A stretch of 64,000 bases of DNA from Sphingobacterium bovisgrunnientis. Its GTDB lineage: Bacteria; Bacteroidota; Bacteroidia; Sphingobacteriales; Sphingobacteriaceae. Below, piece after piece: positions 1-8,975 of the stretch. The position numbers and the translations under genes were made by a program. The notes under the pieces are model-generated. The model searched no databases, was not told where the DNA came from, and saw only the letters and a list, made by a program, of their open reading frames with translations. Every line of letters begins with the position of its first letter. Position 1 is the first letter of the stretch. Location of the stretch: the NCBI RefSeq assembly GCF_009829085.1, contig NZ_WUQY01000005.1:83352-147351 (forward strand), read 5' to 3'.

Positions 1-587
1 AAGGTTAATTTCTCATCGTTTGGTAGTGCATAGTTTATATAAGGTATACCTCCAAAGTATTCCATCAATCGATGATGAAACCAACCTCTAAAGAATAATA
101 ACTGGCCTTTAATCAAATTGCGTTCTTCTTGGGTCGCATCCGTCATCTTATCAAAATTTTCCAATGCAAGGCTTATTTTACGAAGCCCATACCAAGCGGC
201 ATTCCATAAGTCTTTATTATGCCTTTGTCCATCGGAAGAAAAATCAGGCTGATCCATCCATCCAGCTCCCCAACCATCGTGTTCGGATTGCCATCCCCAA
301 AAGTTACCATTATCTATTTTGTGAATAAAGTGATAATCTCCCGCTGTAGTGGTGATCTCATCTTCTCCCCAATTCCACGAATTTGTCCAGTAATTGTTCG
401 AGAAATTCACAATACAGTGGTATAATTCTTCGGTGTAGCCTTGAAAATTAACAAAGTTTTTGAAGGCATCATCAGGTGAAATTATGGATTGTTCTTCTTT
501 ATCAAGATATTTCTCACAAGATACTAGAGAAGTAGCTCCCAGCACACCACAAGAAATAAGAACTTTTATATATTTAGCGTATTTCAT
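1..587 (-). CDS. SusD/RagB family outer-membrane lipoprotein, partial (C-terminus beyond window)
   Basis: Seen: reading leftwards from an ATG at 585-587 gives an open frame of about 195 codons that runs off the left edge. It begins with a lipoprotein signal ending in LVSC followed by EKYLDK, the usual start of a SusD protein. Further on is a GQLLFFRGWFHHRLMEYFGG stretch, the conserved TPR-like helix of SusD. Family knowledge: SusD proteins sit on the cell surface as a lid over SusC and bind oligosaccharides. The start lies 10 bp after the stop of the SusC gene at 598-3765, so the two form a pair. It closely resembles the SusD at 11851-13794 (same KKYLDK, GED and FFRGWFH motifs), which suggests that the pair was duplicated. 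The substrate is inferred to be a xylan oligosaccharide from context. Confidence 0.9.
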   Translation of the reverse strand, partial: MKYAKYIKVLISCGVLGATSLVSCEKYLDKEEQSIISPDDAFKNFVNFQGYTEELYHCIVNFSNNYWTNSWNWGEDEITTTAGDYHFIHKIDNGNFWGWQSEHDGWGAGWMDQPDFSSDGQRHNKDLWNAAWYGLRKISLALENFDKMTDATQEERNLIKGQLLFFRGWFHHRLMEYFGGIPYINYALPNDEKLT

Positions 588-597
588 GATTTTTCAA

Positions 598-3500
598 TTA
601 GAATGTAATGTTGGCACCCAAATTATAGCGTTTTACAGTAGGGTAAGCTCCTTGAGAAGCCCATCCTGTACCTGCATAGTTGGACTCTCTATCATCTGGC
701 ATTTTGGACCAAAGAATTAGATTGTGGCCGTTCAAGAAGAAACGAATGTGTTGTAATCCTAATCTACGTATGAATGGACTTTCAGTGTTTAGATTATAAG
801 ATATTTCAGCAGTTTTCAAACGTACATAAGAACCATCATGCATGAATCGATCTGCATTATTATATCCACTTACAATAGAAAGGAATCTTGGCATAGGAAT
901 GTCCGCATTTATATCATCTTTATTCCAATAAGAACCTTCATTATAAGCCAAGTTGAATTGTCGGCCAAAGCTCTCAAAAACCACTTGACGTGTCACATTA
1001 TTGACGCCATACCATTGGGTCATTAAACTGAAGTTTTTATAATCAAATCCTACTGTAAGATTATAGGTATTCTGCGGCGTAGAAGGAAAAGCATAAGGGA
1101 TATTATCTTTAGTATCTATTATACCGTCACCATTATAATCTACGATGTGGTAATTTCCAGGGACTTTGTTCTGATCATAAGTATCATGTGGTGTAGAAGA
1201 ATATAACTCATCCCAAGTATTATAATATCCGGCATTCACATGTGTATAAGTTTGACTGATTTGTTTATTTTCTAGTTTTTGATATTCAGGTAGTAGGGCC
1301 TGGCTATCTCCTTCAATTACTTTATCCTTAGCATGTGTGAAATTCAAATCACCCCAAATTCTCCAGTTTTGATTAAGAGACTTGTTTGCTTTAATTTCTA
1401 CCTCATATCCTTCATTTTCAACGATACCCAGATTGGCAACAGGTGCTGCTGTACCAAAATATTCAGGTATCGCTCTTCTGTTTCCAGGAATCAAAACATC
1501 TGTTCTTCTATCCTTGAAAATATTTACCTGACCAGTGATAACGTTATTAAATAAACCAAAATCTGCTCCAAAGTTGGTTTTTCTAACTTTTTCCCAACGT
1601 ACATTTTCATTACCCAATACATTTTCTTTGAACCATACGTAGCTACTAAGTTCAGGATCTACTCCAACAACTCCCATTTTGGAAGTTCCACCCATAATCC
1701 ATTGTGTCAAATAAAGCCATCTGCCTTCCACATTATCATCGCCAATATCACCTACAGAAGCTCTCAATTTCAACATATTTAATATTGGATTACCTTTTAA
1801 GAAGTTTTCTTCAGAAACTAACCAACCTATACCACCAGAATTGAAGAAACCAAATCTATTTTTCGGAGCGAATTTTTCTGATCCTGTGTAAGCACCATTG
1901 TACTCAATCATGTATTTGTTTTTGAAATTATAGGTGGTACGGAATACCCAGTCTTCACGAAAATATGGTTGTTCACTACCTGTTGCATATTGGTTACGGT
2001 TGAATAATCCCATTGCGGTGAAATTGTGATTTTCGGCTATGGTTTTTCTATAATCTAATTGCATCTGATAAAACAATCTGCGGTAGGTTTGCCAGTTATT
2101 TACACTTCCTGCAACGTGATCCCACTCAATACCTTCAACGAAATCAAATCCACTGTTATTTTGATTGAATTTATATCGTGCTAAACCAGTCTCTGGATCG
2201 ATCCATTTATCTTGTGGATCATTGTATAAATCATTGACACCACGTCCAGACTCTACAAAGCTGTTGTCCATTGAAAAAGTACCTCTTGCGGTAAGTCCAT
2301 CAATGAACATATCTAATTTTTGCTCCAATGTAAAATCAGATGTTATGCGGTTAGTAGTAGTATATTGAATACCTGAAACAGCTAATACTTTTGCTGAATT
2401 GATACCAGCTTGAGTATCATTTGGATAATAACCCCAAGTTCCATCAGAATATCGAGGATAAAATAAATCGGGAGCTACAGTATATGCTGCAATCCAAAAG
2501 GCATAGTCATTACCGCCACCCCAAGGGCTTTTGCGTACACCATGCGACCCTGCTAGGTTAGTAGAGAATTTGGTTGTAGGCGTCAATTGGAAGTCAAGAT
2601 TCGATCTTACATTCAAACGATTAAAATTATATCCAGATTCGTAACCACGATTATTGTCATTGTGACGAAACATATCGCCTTCAAATAAGTAATCGGCACT
2701 TGCAAAGTATTTCACTTTTTTGGTACCGCCAGCAATGTTTATATTACTATTTTGCGATAAAGCGTATCCTTTGAACAACTCGTCAGCCCAGTTTATGTTA
2801 GGATAGCGTTCTCTCTCTTCTTGATTTGCTGGGTAACGGTATTTGTCTATAGTATTTTGAGGTTGATAATATGACCAGCTGTCTGGAGAAATGGCTAATT
2901 CTCGTTCCACTGCTAAATTACGCAACATCAAAGCGTCGTAAGAGTCCATTTTATTTGGCAGTTGGGAAACTGTTTTTGCAATGTTATTGACAGTACCACG
3001 AACTGAAGCGCGTCCTTCCCGTCCCCTTTTTGTTGTAATTAATATTACACCATTTGCACCACGTACACCATAGATAGCAGTAGCAGAAGCATCTTTCAGC
3101 ACTGATACGGTTTCAATGGATCCGATGTCAACACTACTCATAGGACGTTCAACACCGTCAACCATTATCAATGGTTCGGTATTATTCCATGTACTACGGC
3201 CACGGATTACAATACGTGGATCTTCTTCACCAGGCATACCAGTACTTGCTGTAGTTACAACACCCGGTACATTACCTGTTAAAGCAGCACCTACACTTGA
3301 AACACCTCCTGCACGTTCTAAAACTTTTCCAGATGTTTGCGCTACAGCGCCGACAACAGTTTCTTTTTTTTGTGTTCCATATCCAACAACAACTGTTTCT
3401 TCGATTTCAATTTCAATTGATTTCAGAAGTACTTCAATATTTGTTTGGTTTTGCACATTTACTTCCACTGTTTCGTGGCCGACCTTTCTTATAACTAGAA

Positions 3501-3765
3501 TGTTATTGTTTTGGGGCACTTGAATGGAGAATTTTCCTTGAGCATCAGTGGTTACCTGTGTGCTGGTGCTTTTTACAGTTATAGAAGCCCCACTTACAGG
3601 TTCACTGTTTTGGTCCTGGACAATCCCTTGCACTCTTTTTGTCGTCTGTGCCATACTTGTTGTTGGTAGACTAAGAGTTAGGAATAGGAAAAATGCAAAG
3701 GATAAAATAATTCCCCAAAGTTTTTTCCAATGCCTAATGAGTGTGATGGTAGATTTTAGCATCAT
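598..3765 (-). CDS. SusC/RagA family TonB-linked outer-membrane transporter
   Basis: A 1055-residue protein of usual SusC length. Domains in order: signal peptide (about 1-39, ending SMAQ), a carboxypeptidase-regulatory-like beta-sandwich (about 43-120), a plug domain with ETVVVGYGTQKKE and the SusC signature VLKDASATAIYGVRGANGVI (about 125-250), then a long beta-barrel ending in an aromatic-rich ...NLGANITF strand. It imports oligosaccharides across the outer membrane using TonB energy, together with the SusD encoded just downstream. It is strongly similar along its length to the SusC at 13798-16947, including near-identical plug motifs. It is transcribed from its own promoter (box at 4019-4026), with a leader of about 247 nt. 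Confidence 0.96.
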   Translation of the reverse strand: MMLKSTITLIRHWKKLWGIILSFAFFLFLTLSLPTTSMAQTTKRVQGIVQDQNSEPVSGASITVKSTSTQVTTDAQGKFSIQVPQNNNILVIRKVGHETVEVNVQNQTNIEVLLKSIEIEIEETVVVGYGTQKKETVVGAVAQTSGKVLERAGGVSSVGAALTGNVPGVVTTASTGMPGEEDPRIVIRGRSTWNNTEPLIMVDGVERPMSSVDIGSIETVSVLKDASATAIYGVRGANGVILITTKRGREGRASVRGTVNNIAKTVSQLPNKMDSYDALMLRNLAVERELAISPDSWSYYQPQNTIDKYRYPANQEERERYPNINWADELFKGYALSQNSNINIAGGTKKVKYFASADYLFEGDMFRHNDNNRGYESGYNFNRLNVRSNLDFQLTPTTKFSTNLAGSHGVRKSPWGGGNDYAFWIAAYTVAPDLFYPRYSDGTWGYYPNDTQAGINSAKVLAVSGIQYTTTNRITSDFTLEQKLDMFIDGLTARGTFSMDNSFVESGRGVNDLYNDPQDKWIDPETGLARYKFNQNNSGFDFVEGIEWDHVAGSVNNWQTYRRLFYQMQLDYRKTIAENHNFTAMGLFNRNQYATGSEQPYFREDWVFRTTYNFKNKYMIEYNGAYTGSEKFAPKNRFGFFNSGGIGWLVSEENFLKGNPILNMLKLRASVGDIGDDNVEGRWLYLTQWIMGGTSKMGVVGVDPELSSYVWFKENVLGNENVRWEKVRKTNFGADFGLFNNVITGQVNIFKDRRTDVLIPGNRRAIPEYFGTAAPVANLGIVENEGYEVEIKANKSLNQNWRIWGDLNFTHAKDKVIEGDSQALLPEYQKLENKQISQTYTHVNAGYYNTWDELYSSTPHDTYDQNKVPGNYHIVDYNGDGIIDTKDNIPYAFPSTPQNTYNLTVGFDYKNFSLMTQWYGVNNVTRQVVFESFGRQFNLAYNEGSYWNKDDINADIPMPRFLSIVSGYNNADRFMHDGSYVRLKTAEISYNLNTESPFIRRLGLQHIRFFLNGHNLILWSKMPDDRESNYAGTGWASQGAYPTVKRYNLGANITF

Positions 3766-4011
3766 AGCATTTCTTAAGTTTAAAATTAATTGGTTATAAT
3801 TCTTAGGTAGCTTATTTATAAAACTTAAGCTTTATAAATAAAATGTATACTACTATTAATAATTGAATTTTGGTTAATAGAATACGAGTTTTTTTTCATA
3901 AATACTGTCTAATACTGGTTATGTATTGCATACATGAGTTAGCATGATATACTTGTACTCAGTTTTTGCAATGAATATTGAATGTTAATTTGGTATTATC
4001 TGTTTATAATT
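3766..4011 (-). other. Long AT-rich susC leader (about 247 nt)
   Basis: This is the stretch between the predicted transcription start (just downstream of the -7 box at 4019-4026) and the susC start codon. It contains no open frame of note. It is very AT-rich and includes an imperfect inverted pair, CTTAAG...CTTAAG-like segments near 3800-3836. The other susC of the same family has a leader of similar length (about 255 nt), whereas the two plus-strand operons with the same promoter type have leaders of only 50-65 nt. A regulatory role for the leader is inference. Confidence 0.4.
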
Positions 4012-4018
4012 GTAGTAT

Positions 4019-4084
4019 CAAAGCTACATGATGTTGCATTTTATAAGTAGCAAGAATGTCAAAATGAATGATAAGAATGTCTAA
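4019..4084 (-). promoter_or_regulatory. susC promoter with 21-bp-spaced direct repeats (candidate HTCS operator)
   Basis: Read on the minus strand: a TTAGACATTCTT site begins at 4084. A second GACATTCTT (bases 4052-4060) follows exactly 21 bp after the first (4073-4081). A TAGCTTTG box occupies 4019-4026, a perfect match to the Bacteroidota -7 consensus TAnnTTTG. The motif start lies 58 bp from the box start. The promoter at 17209-17274 has the same sequences and the same spacing. Two direct repeats two helical turns apart, just upstream of the core promoter, is the layout expected for an AraC-type activator, here most likely the HTCS encoded at 17404-21471. Confidence 0.8.
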
Positions 4085-4330
4085 ATTGCTTATTCTTTAT
4101 TTTAAACGATCTATTTTAAAATCAAGCTTTATTGTACTGGAAGATCTTTTTATGGTATGATTTATATATTTTATCCTGTTAATAGATTACTTTTTTTAGA
4201 GTTTTTTCTTTCAATTTTATTTATATAAAAGATTTCATAGTGGGTGAAATGTGGTAAGACTTAAATTGAATATAGAATGAATTTATGTCGCAATGATTTG
4301 ATAATAAGTTGTTGCTTTGTATTCGTTTGT
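4085..4330. other. AT-rich intergenic stretch, nothing recognised
   Basis: This lies between the candidate operator of the left susC operon and the terminator of the right one. I see no open frame, RNA gene or repeat that stands out. Confidence 0.5.
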
Positions 4331-4370
4331 AAAGAAAAAGGGAGGATGAACTTAATTCATACCTCCCTTT
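4331..4370 (-). terminator. Rho-independent terminator of the six-gene uptake operon
   Basis: AAAGGGAGG at 4337-4345 pairs with CCTCCCTTT at 4362-4370, and the pairing extends towards a short loop with one bulge. On the minus strand the stem is followed by a T-rich tract (4331-4339 read in reverse). It lies 27 bp past the stop of the gene at 4397-6127, as expected for the end of that operon. Confidence 0.85.
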
Positions 4371-4396
4371 GATAATTTACGATTAATCAATATTTA

Positions 4397-6127
4397 TCAT
4401 TTACCTTGAAATGCTTCAATGATGCCTACATAAGCAGGTTTGCGTTGGTATCCAGATTTGTTGGTAAAGATTCCAACAGGCTCATTTGGACGCCATGATG
4501 AGGTTGCAGTTTGATCAATTGGGCTTCTGAAGGTTATTCCAGCGCGCTGTGCTGCAGGAATTTTACTATTGTAAGCTTTAATAAACCAATTGTACATCTT
4601 TGATTGCTCTAAATATAAAGATGGTGTAGCATTAGAAATAGGACCGCCAATACCAATATCGAGGGCTGATATCTTTACAAACTTTCCAGTAGCCGCTAAT
4701 TTCTGTAGGGCATTTTCTATTTTAGCTTTATCAGCATCTAGATTCAATGCAAATTCAGTAGCAATACCATCAACTTTTGCACCTTTTTGTTCTGTATAAG
4801 CGATCAGATCTTTTAGCCCTTCTATTTTTTCTGGTATTTGATCTAGATTTGTTTCAGTGATGTAAATTTTGTCTGTGCTATTAGCATATTGTTTAATCAT
4901 ATTTATCGCTACAGCGGCATAATCTTTTCCGAGATAGTCTTGCCAGTAGAATATACTGTCTGGCAGTGCACCGCCACCAAGATTACCTCTTAATTGAGTA
5001 GGATTATTGTTATCCATAGGTTGATAGATTACACTCCAAGATTTGATTTTATCTTTTCCTGCTTCGCCAATTGCTTTTATGAACTTATCTAATTCTGCTG
5101 TGATAATTTGTCTTTTTTCTTCTGTAGATTTTATAATAGTTTCACCAGGGATTTCCCAATTCATTTTGATATTGTCAAGCAAGTAGTCTGGTGATCCTGT
5201 TTGTGATCCTACGGTTAGCACGAAAGTATTCCATTCCTTTTGTTCGTCTGTTAACTTCAGTGATGAAATCGGTAAGACAATCATTCCTCTTCCCCAGACA
5301 TTATTTTGTATACCGAAGGAAGAAGGGCCACCAAATCCTGGTTCTAACGTAGGATTTCCATAATCAGCGGTAATTGCCATACGCATACCTCCACCATAGA
5401 AGCCACAACAGTCACCACCTTTGAAGTCTAAAGTTACATTCTTATAGTATTTCAATTTTCTTCCCTCGGGTAGGGTAATTCTGAATTGTGGAAATGCTGT
5501 ATTTGTAACTTTTAAAACACGTAGAACTTTGCCGCTATTTCCAGTAGCTACAGGGTCCAACATAACGGTTGCTGTTGAAGCATCAACATTCGTTGGATAG
5601 GTTTTTCCAACTTCATCCCCTTCAAAATCAACTACATTATCAACTCCAGATACCCCAGGTAGCACGACGTTTGCTATTAATCGATTAAGGGGGGCTGCTC
5701 GTTGATCATTATGCCATACTAGATGTCCAGCATGAATTGGGGTAGGAGTCGCACTGTTTTCCACAGTACTAAGCGCTGTTACAATATTATCAATATTAAT
5801 TGATCCATCCGCTTGCACTAAGTTCTCATGAGTAAAAGCCCCAGAAGTAATATTTAGTTCATCAAAATGTTGGGTCAACAGTCTATAAAGTAGGTTGTTA
5901 GCGCTCATATCTCCTAAGCTCACTTCCGCACCAATATTAATATTGGATTGACTACTTTTATCGATATAACTTTTTAAAATATCATATCCATCTCTAATTT
6001 CTTGATCAATCAAGCTTTGTGGCTTATCCACAAAGCTTTCTCTATTTTCGAATTTAGTACATGCGCTAAACAGTGTAGTAGTAAATAGCAGCAATGTAAT
6101 TTTCTTAATTGTTCTCATAGATTTCAA
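4397..6127 (-). CDS. GH10-like surface lipoprotein with inserted domain, both catalytic glutamates lost
   Basis: A 576-residue lipoprotein (lipobox ...FSAC, Cys23). The first part resembles the N-terminal half of a GH10 xylanase (GHLVWHNDQ near 134-142 corresponds to the family's GHTLVWHSQ). An inserted beta-rich segment of about 170 residues (about 155-325) is probably a carbohydrate-binding module. The second GH10 half follows. Compared with the active GH10 in this window (45571-46716), WDVVNEA is replaced by WSVIYQP, so the acid/base Glu is Gln369. VTEMEI is replaced by ISALDI, so the nucleophile Glu is Ala488. Family knowledge: GH10 needs both. It sits last in the SusC/D operon, where surface glycan-binding proteins are normally encoded. 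Inference: it is a xylan-binding protein rather than an enzyme. Automatic annotation would probably call it a xylanase. Confidence 0.85.
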   Translation of the reverse strand: MKSMRTIKKITLLLFTTTLFSACTKFENRESFVDKPQSLIDQEIRDGYDILKSYIDKSSQSNINIGAEVSLGDMSANNLLYRLLTQHFDELNITSGAFTHENLVQADGSINIDNIVTALSTVENSATPTPIHAGHLVWHNDQRAAPLNRLIANVVLPGVSGVDNVVDFEGDEVGKTYPTNVDASTATVMLDPVATGNSGKVLRVLKVTNTAFPQFRITLPEGRKLKYYKNVTLDFKGGDCCGFYGGGMRMAITADYGNPTLEPGFGGPSSFGIQNNVWGRGMIVLPISSLKLTDEQKEWNTFVLTVGSQTGSPDYLLDNIKMNWEIPGETIIKSTEEKRQIITAELDKFIKAIGEAGKDKIKSWSVIYQPMDNNNPTQLRGNLGGGALPDSIFYWQDYLGKDYAAVAINMIKQYANSTDKIYITETNLDQIPEKIEGLKDLIAYTEQKGAKVDGIATEFALNLDADKAKIENALQKLAATGKFVKISALDIGIGGPISNATPSLYLEQSKMYNWFIKAYNSKIPAAQRAGITFRSPIDQTATSSWRPNEPVGIFTNKSGYQRKPAYVGIIEAFQGK

Positions 6128-6135
6128 TAATTTAA

Positions 6136-7152
6136 TTAATTCTGAACTGGTGTGAAATACTCAGGAGATACTCCACGATCACGAGCAACTAGAGTGTCTT
6201 GTGTAACAATTTTTCCAGTGATTTGTCTTGCATTAGTACCGCTTCCTACAGTTACATTGGAATAATTTACTTCATAGTTCAGATACAGCACACTTCTATC
6301 TCTATTTCCCCAACTGTTTTTTTCTCCATTAGTAACATAGCGTCCTGTTCCAGAAGCCGTATAGCCATTTGAATTTGTCGTAATGGTACATTCACCATTT
6401 TGATTAAATGTGAGTAATAAAGTACATGTGAAAATGTTGCCATTATCAGCATCCCTGAATTGAACAGGGAACTCAATTTGATTTAAGCTCTTGGTCTTTA
6501 AATTATTTACTTCATCATTTTCTACGTACTGTTTGTGACGTACTACATTTCTAGCTACGCTACCAGTCATCTGGTCACTACCTCTTCTTAGATAATTTCC
6601 ATGCCATGGATTGATGAATTTTAAAGCGTAAAAAACAAAATTCTTATCCGCTAAAATTGTATCTGCATTTTGTACATTATTCATTCTAAGAGGCAATACA
6701 TAATTATTTGAAATGGCTAAAGGGTCTGCAAAAAAAGCATCTGTAAGTTGTACCACAACTCCACCTAATATTTCACCTTTTTTAATAACTATTTGATTAG
6801 AATTCATTGTGAAATAGTTTGAGGGCAGGGGTAATATAGGTGATGAACCAGCTCCAAAACGCATATTAGTCAATAAGCTATTGTCAATAGAATAATCTAT
6901 TACTACGTCATTTTGGTTGGATCGTGTACCACCCAACGTAGCTTTGATTTCTACTTTATGCTCGTTGTCCAATGAATTGTCAAAATTCATATCTTCTCCT
7001 AGAACTACTGTTCGAATAGGGTATTGATTAGCGAAATAGACAGCTTGATAATCAAAATCAGGATGTACAATTTCCGTATTTTTACAACCGTATACTATAC
7101 TTAATAGAATAATAAGCATAAGGTTGGTTATCGTTTTATTATTGTTTTTCAT
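6136..7152 (-). CDS. DUF1735/DUF5627-type surface lipoprotein (SusE-position protein)
   Basis: About 338 residues from the ATG at 7150-7152. I prefer this start to an upstream ATG at 7192-7194 because it begins a clean lipoprotein signal (MKNNNKTITNLMLIILLSIV, then YGC) and avoids overlap with the preceding susD. The N-terminal half has the pattern of DUF1735 proteins: an acidic VHPDFDYQAVYFANQ start and a YSIDNSLL strand. The C-terminal half has GNYLRRGSD and repeated beta strands resembling DUF5627. Such proteins accompany SusC/D pairs in Bacteroidota and are thought to bind glycans at the cell surface. It lies 8 bp upstream of the GH10-like binding protein. The glycan it binds is not visible from sequence. 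Confidence 0.8.
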   Translation of the reverse strand: MKNNNKTITNLMLIILLSIVYGCKNTEIVHPDFDYQAVYFANQYPIRTVVLGEDMNFDNSLDNEHKVEIKATLGGTRSNQNDVVIDYSIDNSLLTNMRFGAGSSPILPLPSNYFTMNSNQIVIKKGEILGGVVVQLTDAFFADPLAISNNYVLPLRMNNVQNADTILADKNFVFYALKFINPWHGNYLRRGSDQMTGSVARNVVRHKQYVENDEVNNLKTKSLNQIEFPVQFRDADNGNIFTCTLLLTFNQNGECTITTNSNGYTASGTGRYVTNGEKNSWGNRDRSVLYLNYEVNYSNVTVGSGTNARQITGKIVTQDTLVARDRGVSPEYFTPVQN

Positions 7153-7184
7153 ATTAATATATTGAAATAAGTAACCAAAAATTA

Positions 7185-8954
7185 TTATTCCCAACCATTG
7201 TTTTGATACAGGTTATTATATTTAATTGTTTCTGACTGAGGAATTGGTCCATAAATCATGTAGTCTTGATACGTGCGTGCTTCAACACTTATTTGGCTAT
7301 AATTTCCACCTACAATATCAATCCCATATGCTGTAGTATTTAAGTCTTCTTTCCATCTTCTGAGATCCCAAAAGCGAAAACTCTCAAAACTTAGTTCCAA
7401 TCTACGTTCATTACGGATTAACTGTCTCATTTTATCCTTATCTGTCTTACATTCTTCTAGGTACGCATCGTTGTTAGTAGTACCAATACCTGCTCTTTTT
7501 CGGATAGCTTTTATCACATCATATGCTGAGAATGCGTGAGTGCCTGATCCAGTAGGTCCCCATGCTTCATTAGCTGCTTCTGCATAATTCAAATACATCT
7601 CAGTGTACCTAATCCTTGGTGAATATTTGTTTTTATTGCTCGTACTCTGTGGATTACGATTCACATCCATTCTTAACCTTTTCTTCAAGTAATAGCCCGT
7701 ACGCGTAGAAGTCTCTCTGTTATTGAGGGCATCAACTGTAGGTGATTGGCTAGTCGTTTGAATAACTGTGTTATTTGTACCTGCTGTGGCTCCATTATAG
7801 ATGACATAATGTGTTAATCGAGGATCACGACTTGCATATGGATTAGTAGCACTATACCCACTATTCGGATGGTTAATTGGGTATCCATTAGCCATAGGAA
7901 ATGCATCAACAAGATTTTGTGTTGGATTTATAAATCCATTACCAAATAAGCTAGGAGGGTAGTTTTGCGATTCTTGATCTCCATTATTCGTTTGAATATT
8001 TTCTCTCCAGATGATCTCTGGAGGATTTGAGCCTTGTGAAAGACCGTCAATCTCGCCTTGGTTATTATAAAAGGTATGTCCATTTGCAGGTAATGCATTC
8101 GCTCCACCTTTATAATTTATAATTTCCGCGGCAGCATTTGCTGCATTTTCCCATGAGTAATTATTTGAAGCATGTTGAAAAGCTGGACTAGCGGCTAGCA
8201 ACGTAGTTCTAGCACGCATAGATTTTGCTATCAATGCATTGAATAATTGGCGACTATGTGTACCCATTACTCTACTATATGTTCCTACGTTTGTGGTCAC
8301 ACTTCTAAATTTTTCAGGTATTTGACTTTCATTACTTACATCATTGTATTCCATAGGTAAATAGTATTCCGCACTATCTAAATCCGTTAAAATTTGTTGA
8401 ATACAATCTTTAAAACTTGCTCTTGGTAAATTAAATTCACTGTTAGCGGTTTGATATTCTGTAATAAGCGGTACTCCTAATAATTCTCCGTTAGATGCAA
8501 TACCGGCATGGTTACGTACCAAATAATATAAATACAGCGCGCGTAAACCAAAAGCTTCGCCTCTTAAACGCATGTTAAAGAGTCTGGCAACTTCTGGATC
8601 ATTAGCCCAATGTACTTTTTCAGAATTAGCTAAAAAAAGGTTGAGATAAAGCAACGAGCCATAACCAGTATTCCAAAAGTTCAAAGGATTGTAAGTAGCT
8701 GTCCAAGAACCTGTAGCAACTTGTAAATAATCGTTTGTACGGACATTAGTCACTGCGTCATCGGTAGCTACATCACTATTGTTGTAATATCCAGGAATAG
8801 TTCTGTATGTTGTATTTAAAAACCCTTGGGCAAATCTTGAATCATTATACATTTGATCCTCAGATTTTAAATTTTCAGGATCGGGTTCAAACCATTTCTT
8901 ACAGCTGATAAAAGAGATGGCAATTAATCCTAATATAAATATTTTGATTTTCAT
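7185..8954 (-). CDS. SusD/RagB family outer-membrane lipoprotein
   Basis: 589 residues with lipobox FISC (Cys18) followed by KKWFEPDPENL. The central segment LRGEAFGLRALYLYYLVRNH is the conserved SusD helix, and the C-terminal part carries RNERRLELSFESFRFWDLRRW, a hallmark of the RagB/SusD C-terminal domain. It is the glycan-binding partner of the SusC at 8976-11831, whose stop lies 21 bp upstream. It differs clearly from the SusD proteins at 1-587 and 11851-13794, so this pair probably handles a different oligosaccharide from the same polymer. Confidence 0.95.
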   Translation of the reverse strand: MKIKIFILGLIAISFISCKKWFEPDPENLKSEDQMYNDSRFAQGFLNTTYRTIPGYYNNSDVATDDAVTNVRTNDYLQVATGSWTATYNPLNFWNTGYGSLLYLNLFLANSEKVHWANDPEVARLFNMRLRGEAFGLRALYLYYLVRNHAGIASNGELLGVPLITEYQTANSEFNLPRASFKDCIQQILTDLDSAEYYLPMEYNDVSNESQIPEKFRSVTTNVGTYSRVMGTHSRQLFNALIAKSMRARTTLLAASPAFQHASNNYSWENAANAAAEIINYKGGANALPANGHTFYNNQGEIDGLSQGSNPPEIIWRENIQTNNGDQESQNYPPSLFGNGFINPTQNLVDAFPMANGYPINHPNSGYSATNPYASRDPRLTHYVIYNGATAGTNNTVIQTTSQSPTVDALNNRETSTRTGYYLKKRLRMDVNRNPQSTSNKNKYSPRIRYTEMYLNYAEAANEAWGPTGSGTHAFSAYDVIKAIRKRAGIGTTNNDAYLEECKTDKDKMRQLIRNERRLELSFESFRFWDLRRWKEDLNTTAYGIDIVGGNYSQISVEARTYQDYMIYGPIPQSETIKYNNLYQNNGWE

Positions 8955-8975
8955 ATTTCTTTATTTAAATAATCC

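Noticed and set aside
4397..6127. Calling this gene an active xylanase
   Set aside because: Both catalytic glutamates are replaced, so the GH10 similarity does not support enzyme activity.
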